The notes below the pieces were generated by a model, which ran no database searches, was not told the DNA's origin, and saw nothing but the letters and a program-made list of their open reading frames with translations. From Agelas oroides (lineage: Eukaryota > Porifera > Demospongiae > Agelasida > Agelasidae), in assembly GCA_949130485.1 (NCBI GenBank), contig OX422183.1, positions 20,057,934 through 20,121,933 on the forward strand: a stretch of DNA of 64,000 nt. Direction: 5' to 3'. The position numbers and the translations under genes were made by a program. Positions 59,101 through 64,000 of the stretch are shown here, in pieces (position 1 is the stretch's first letter; each line of letters opens with the position of its first letter).

Positions 59101-61440
59101 AGCCCATCTATGCTTCTATGGATTGATGAGAGTAGGTGTGACAGGCAAAAAAGTGTGCTTGAAGTATTAGAGTACAAGATCATGGGATATTTGTGCATGG
59201 AACCCAATATTCAGCCATCGCCATTATGTCAGTGAAAGGTATCCATGGTGTTTGTTGACTTGAAGGCTCTGTTAATGATAAATCCTTCATCAGAAACTGT
59301 CTAGTACCAATTTTGCAGCCTTTCATTCTGTGGTCATCCTAGACAATACATCTATCCATCATGGGGGTGGAATTGCTGATTTAATTGAGAATCAAACTGG
59401 TGCTCGCTTGCTGTATCTGTCACCATACTCACCAGATTTCAACCATTAATATTCAGTCAAATTAAGAGCAGAATGAAACAGAATGGTTTCCTGTTTGAAG
59501 TTGCCACCATTCCAAGAGTACTCCTAACTGTGGCCTTTGCACCGGTAAATAAAGAACACTGTCATTGTATACTCATGTTGTGTTATACAAGCAACCCCTA
59601 CAGATGGATTCCTTAGATTGTTAAGTTCCTCAACAACGTCAACTTTTCTGAGCAGTATTGTTTTTTAGTATAGTCACTGCCTGTTTTCTATGAATTTGGC
59701 TGGGCTAGCACTATTTCCACCAGTTACTGAACCTTGCCCACTTGTGGATGGCTTACGTGACAGAATTGTAGTAATTGCAGTTGCAGCATCTGTTAAAGCT
59801 TTGGCCATTGGTGACTGATCATCAGCATCCTTTCTTCCCCCTGCAGTTCTCTACTAGCTCTCCTAAACATATGTCCGGAGCATCATGCATGCTTGTATGC
59901 AATCCTTCTGTGATCAGTTTTTCCCAGATACGATATTGCATCGGTGTATATCTAGAGCAATGTTTGTCTTTCAGTCGATCAACAGCCCTTTACAAAGCTT
60001 CACCTGCATCTGCATGCTTTTTTTCTGCTGGGTGTACTAGACTGTACCTCAGTATCTACAAATCATCATCCACGTTCCTATGTTTGCAACTATACTAGTC
60101 TGTGCCACCATTTCCTTCCCTGTTGCCAATCCATTGCACCAGATTGTTGTGTCATGCTGAGGTTGTCTTAAAAGAGCCCACAATCCCTTTAAATCTTGTG
60201 TGGTATGCATTCTTACAACAATGGAACGTTAGACATATCCCACATCAAATTCATTAGACATTACTTTATCACTATAACTCTGTCTAATGATGCTCTTGAG
60301 GTCAGCACACGACTTTGTAGAAGATGAGTTAAGATTGTGGAGACAAAATAGTCTTTCTTGTTTTACTTACTGCTTTCAAAAGCACCTTAGATACCATACT
60401 TCTTTCTTCCTGAGACTGAAACGTCTGTGTAGGTTGAGATGTGCTCAAATTGACTTGAGGTAATGGAGTGTGATTTGAAGCCGCAGACAGCAGAGTCACC
60501 AATACCCATCTTCTAATTCCAGCTTGTCCACAGGACACAGAACCATTGTGGATAGTCACATTAGGCTGCTTGCGGCCATTGATAGAGACGCTACAAGCTT
60601 CATAAGAAGCCATCTTAATCAGATTATCATGCAAGTGTGCCAATTTTTCAACCGATCAGTTAATAATTTTAGAACCGTTGGCTGGCACTCTTTAGCAAAC
60701 CAAGCATGTACACACAGCGAAAGGACAGCCATCTTGAAAACCTCTATACGTGTACTACTATGTAGCTATAATACTTGGAACAATTGTTGGCATGCGTATC
60801 CACACTCTTACTAGCCTCATTCTCAGGCCTCCCCTGTTTTATGTTCTTCAGTTTGCGTTCAGTATAATACACAGGAGTGGAAGAGCGGAGAAAAATGTAT
60901 TATACTGAACGCAAACCGAAGAACAAAAAACGGGGGAGGCCTAGGAACGAGGCTATACTCTTATATACTGCATGTGAGATAAAGTGTGTGAGGCATGTAC
61001 GTACATTTATCGTTCAATTTTGGTGTCTACATACATGTAAGCATTTGTGTGCAAGATATTTCCAACTGTACTGTAGACTATCAATTAGGGTGGGATGTAT
61101 GCTATGAAGCCATAGCCATTCATTCCTTCAGGTCCATCCTCTGCCCCCACCCTCTCCTGTGTTGACCTCTCTGAATATGTCAGTGGAGCTGTGAATGTAA
61201 CTGTGAGCTGGATACTGAGTGGTGGAGACAGTGCTGATTTCTACATTATCAGCATCACCACCAACGCTCCACAGACCCCATATGGAGGACTTCTGAACAT
61301 CACCACTGCCAGTGTCACGCAACATGAACTAACTGGTTTCATGGCAGGCTATGAGTACAACATCACAGTACGTGGTGTGACATCAAACTGTGGTGGTCTG
61401 GTGGGGAGGGAGAGTGAGCCCCTGATAATTACTCAGCAAG
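53025..61440 (+). CDS. Receptor gene F, 5' part (runs off the window)
   Basis: Exons seen: 53025-53049, 53149-53193, 56598-56936, 61132-61440. The leader is 23 residues (MLLPPCSNAAA... ending TILQYA), exon 2 being 6 nt longer than in the others. Ig 24-136 is type 1, B-like; first FN3 137-239. All junctions are phase 1. Exon 5 and later are not found before 64000, where intron 4 is filled by a TTAA-flanked element and a long inverted repeat. Introns 2 (3.4 kb) and 3 (4.2 kb) are far longer than in the other copies and full of transposon remains. Leader class 2 (as D) is combined with type-1 Ig. Confidence 0.75.
53762..53788. repeat. (GAC)n microsatellite
   Basis: Eight to nine GAC/ACG units in intron 2 of gene F. 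Confidence 0.85.
54822..55422. mobile_element. MITE with CAGGCCCGTAGGCAGG termini
   Basis: Element 54827-55417 begins CAGGCCCGTAGGCAGGGGGG and ends CCTGGTTACGGGCCTG. AGTAC lies on both sides. Its interior (TTTCCTGGGGGAGCATGCCCC) resembles that of the hAT-like MITEs at 17408 and 22039, so it may be a relative, although only 5 bp of duplication are visible. Confidence 0.65.
56598..56936 (+). CDS. Gene F exon 3: type-1 Ig-like domain
   Basis: 113 codons: GGTAAQFTAAPPACPGDTFT, TIWRVNGSSEC, GTLVECFGPGLARDAGNRVG. Donor gtaagt. Open throughout. Confidence 0.8.
59060..59450 (+). mobile_element. Tc1/mariner-like transposase fossil
   Basis: In broken frames: SPSMLLWIDESRCDRQ (first catalytic Asp region), LEGSVNDKSFIRN, VVILDNTSIHHGGG (second Asp) and LIENQTGARLLYLSPYSPDF, the order and spacing of a DDE transposase of the Tc1/mariner group. 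In-frame stops are present. It lies in intron 3 of gene F. Confidence 0.7.
59700..60643 (-). other. Minus-strand coding-like remnant, unknown
   Basis: A 104-codon frame (60329-60643) and several shorter minus-strand frames down to 59700 look like pieces of one decayed protein rich in Ser, Gln and Thr. I recognise no family; it may belong to a mobile element beside the transposase fossil. Confidence 0.25.
60804..60963. mobile_element. Fold-back element with ACTCTTA duplication
   Basis: Element about 60811-60956: TAGCCTCATTCTCAGGCCTC at the left, GAGGCCTAGGAACGAGGCTA at the right, long arms including ttgcgttcagtataata and its inverse. ACTCTTA lies on both sides (60804-60810, 60957-60963). Confidence 0.75.
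61132..61440 (+). CDS. Gene F exon 4: first FN3 domain
   Basis: 103 codons: VSWILSGGDS, YEYNITVRGVTSNCGG (two extra residues), SEPLIITQQG. Acceptor ccttcag, donor gtaggc. Confidence 0.8.
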
Positions 61441-61946
61441 GTAGGCACAAAGTAAACTTTTGGTAGTCATTTTAACTTATGGACTGTGTTGACAGTGTTG
61501 AGTGTGTGGGATATCATAACAGTGACACTGTCAGTCTATCATAGTTTAAGGAGTGCAAAACAAACATTCAGAGACTTGATCCAACTAATTTGCAAGCATG
61601 CAATGTTAGTGTGACTATGACTTATTTGGGTAGTAAACATACATTTGTCTCGTGATGTCCTTTTATGTTGGTCAATGTCTATGTCGTTAACCATCCTGTC
61701 TCATCCCAGCTAGTGTTGTCTCTGTAAACCGGTCACATTCTATTTTAATTGCCAAGAATTTCACAATCAACTATCTAAGAACACCACTGTGTGTGTGTGT
61801 ATAAAAAGTGTTACAGATTTTCACTCTGAGACATTCAAATGATAGTTTGGTGTCCTCTTTATGAGGAATGTTTGCTAGAAGTACCGCTGGCCATGAAGAG
61901 CTCTACATTTTATTAGTTTACCTTCTTTACACCTTTAACTTTGTAG

Positions 61947-62951
61947 TTAAGGTGGTACTCCACCCTGGATTTTCAAGGTCGACAAACCTGGAATCCAAGC
62001 TGATAGACGTCTTTGTTACTAGTAGCAAACAGTCAGTTTTGGGAGTCTTCATCCGTTCACTGTCCGTAAAATTGGGGATTTTCCCCATTTCCTGTCGGCA
62101 TTGGCATCCCATAATCAGTTTATAATTAAAGTTAGTTAAGATGTGGCCTGGCGGAACCCCCCGTGTGGTGTTTGGAACTTTGAAGATAAGCTTAGGTCGA
62201 CTTAAAAAAAAAAAAAAAGAAGGAGTTTAGTAGAGTGCTGTAGTGTCAGTAGCTGTGAGTGGTGCGTAATGCCTGCTTGTGAAAGCAAGCTTGTGTCTAG
62301 AAGCAGCAGAAAGGCCACAGTGGCCAAGACTGTACTCATTGGGTAGGCCCAGGTCTTGCGATCGTATGCCAAGCCTAGTAGGTGACCGTGGCCCGGAGCT
62401 TCGAGTGCTGGGCTGGGCTTTAACTAGAATGTGCAATATATCGTTGGTACTATGCTGGAGTAGACAAGAAAGCTGAAGAGTGGTTGTGTGTGGAACAGAA
62501 CCGTGAGTTGTTTAGTGACATAAGGGGGAGAGGTGGGGCTAGTAATGCTTGCTTCCACTTGTGAATGAGCCCCTCGCGTAGACAAGCTATGAATTTTTAA
62601 AAATGTGCATTCATTTTGGTGCAGTCAAAGTTGTCCATTCCAAGAGTAGTGACAAACATGAGTCTAGCCTGACTTTGAGAGTAGCTCTGAACAAAAGCTG
62701 GCACAGATTGATTTGAGATACATTGGTGGATAGGACGCTACCTACAGTGAGCATGTAGATGTTGTCCATCAGTGGCAATTTTGGGTTCATGAATATATTA
62801 ATAAGCCACTAAAACCCTTTTTAAAATTAGGCAAAGCAAGATTGCCCTAATGCAAACCCTAACCCTGAAACTAGGAGTAACCCTGGTCCTGACTGTAACC
62901 CAGGTTTATGTTTTCGTTAACCTCCGCCGAGTGACGGGCGTGCCACCTTAA
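61947..62951. mobile_element. TTAA-flanked piggyBac-like insertion with empty-site paralogue
   Basis: Ends TTAAGGTGGTACTCCACC and GGGCGTGCCACCTTAA. Gene B intron 4 has the empty site gtagTTAAtgtg at 14704-14715, with homology on both sides. An A-rich tract is at 62204-62219. No intact transposase. Confidence 0.8.
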
Positions 62952-63268
62952 TGTGCAAGATTTTACAACTCACTAATTAAATGGTCTTGTAGTGGAACAA
63001 GTGCTTGTGTTTGGTATGAAACTGGTAGCTGAAGTATACATATATCTGCTGAATGAGCATGAAGAGTAGAGTAAGTTAGCAATCATCGGACGACAAGTAT
63101 ATTCGGACACTCAAACGCGGAGGGAAAACTGCGTAAACATTCGGCGATACCACAAGACTGTAGCTGAGGTACGTGGTACCTGGTGTACCAAAAATGACGC
63201 CCGCGCATTGTTTCCTGTTGGCGCTAGAAGCGATAAAATGGCCGTCCGAAAAACATCAATATTCGAAA

Positions 63269-64000
63269 AAGTGTATGTATTTTCAGACACTGTTGTTTGT
63301 GCCTTCTCTGAAGCTGCTTTTGGAGAGATTTTAGCATCGATACGATGCCCCAAGACCTCCCCAATTCGCAATATATTTTGGTAGCGGTAGCTGCTTTGAA
63401 CACTCAGGGGCGCGGCTGAACATGGACCAGTCCGATTCGATCGATATCGGACGGTGAAATTTGTCATTTCTTGCTGTGTTGTCTCCAAACAAGTCGAAGT
63501 CTCCACCATATTAGCATCAGTAGAATCTACAGGCTCTTGGCTACATGCTGGTACTTGTCCAGAGTTTGTGCGTTGAGTAGTTCTCGAGATATTGCACGAT
63601 ATCGTTTGAACTCACCTATTTATGCTGCACATAAATCAACCAGCGTAGTTGATGGAAAGAAACATGAAATATATTTATATCTCGAGAACTATTCAACGCA
63701 CAAACTCTGGACAAGTACCAGCATGTAGCCAAGAGCCTGTAGATTCTACTGATGCTAATATGGTGGAGACTTCAACTTGTTTGGAGACAGCACAGCAAGA
63801 AATGACAAATTTCACCGTCCGATATCGATCGAATTGGACTGGTCCATGTTCAGCCGCGCCCCTGAGTGTTCAAAGCAGCTACCGCTACCAAAATATACTG
63901 CGAATTGGGGAGGTCTTGGGGCATCGTATCGATGCTAAAATCTCTCCAAAAGCAGCTTCAGAGAAGGCACAAACAACAGTGTCTGAAAACACATACACTT
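63269..64000. repeat. Long inverted repeat, open at right edge
   Basis: Left arm 63269-63592 and right arm 63677-64000 are near-identical inverted copies of 324 bp each with an 84-bp loop. The alignment continues to the last base of the window, so the element extends further. The left outer end may lie near 63090. Open frames inside the arms are mirror images of each other and are not taken as genes. Confidence 0.9.

Noticed and set aside
62845..62915. Telomere-like CCCTAA words
   Set aside because: Only a few scattered copies inside the TTAA-flanked element; not an array.
63111..63728. 132- and 85-codon frames near the right edge
   Set aside because: They lie in the arms and loop of the long inverted repeat and are mirrored on the other arm.
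1..64000. CRISPR array, operon structure or bacterial origin
   Set aside because: Introns, exon phases and repeat content are eukaryotic; no regularly spaced short repeats were seen.

Overview
The window is nuclear DNA of an animal, almost certainly an invertebrate. It has GT-AG introns, small symmetric-phase exons, extracellular Ig, fibronectin type III (FN3) and Sushi/CCP modules joined to a membrane segment with tyrosine motifs, and many decayed DNA transposons and non-LTR retroelements. I cannot fix the phylum from sequence alone; a sponge or another early-branching animal is my best guess.

The dominant feature is a head-to-tail, plus-strand tandem array of paralogous receptor genes, about one per 8-10 kb. 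The ancestral unit has nine coding exons: two leader exons (signal peptide), an Ig-like exon, one FN3 exon, a second FN3 split over two exons, a third FN3-like exon, a Sushi/CCP exon, and a last exon with stalk, transmembrane helix and cytoplasmic tail carrying three YxxV-type motifs. Nearly all junctions are phase 1. I name the copies A (2347-10034), B (10975-19893), C (20649-28608), D (31026-40500), E (43090-49974) and F (53025 to beyond the right edge). An orphan tail exon lies at 42410-42587.

The copies differ in state. D is fully intact: all nine exons join in one frame to 645 codons plus stop. A and B are intact except for one small insertion each (+4 and +2 nt), both in the third FN3-like exon, which would truncate the proteins before the membrane segment. 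C is a pseudogene and looks like a fusion of two broken units. E lacks exon 5, but skipping exon 6 restores frame. F is intact for its first four exons and then leaves the window.

The N-terminal Ig exon comes in two very different types, while the membrane-proximal exons are nearly identical between copies. The central tail motif varies between ITIM-like, ITSM-like and lost. This pattern (variable tip, homogenised stem, switching tail signals, pseudogenes in tandem) resembles known invertebrate allorecognition or innate-receptor clusters; that role is inference.

Introns and intergenic DNA hold paralogous flanking sequence, hAT-like MITEs with exact 8-bp target duplications, TTAA-flanked piggyBac-like elements, TA-flanked MITEs, a family of fold-back elements ending TAGCCTCGTTCCCAG, a tRNA-derived SINE, a Tc1/mariner-like transposase fossil, a truncated non-LTR retrotransposon, microsatellites, and a long inverted repeat running off the right edge.
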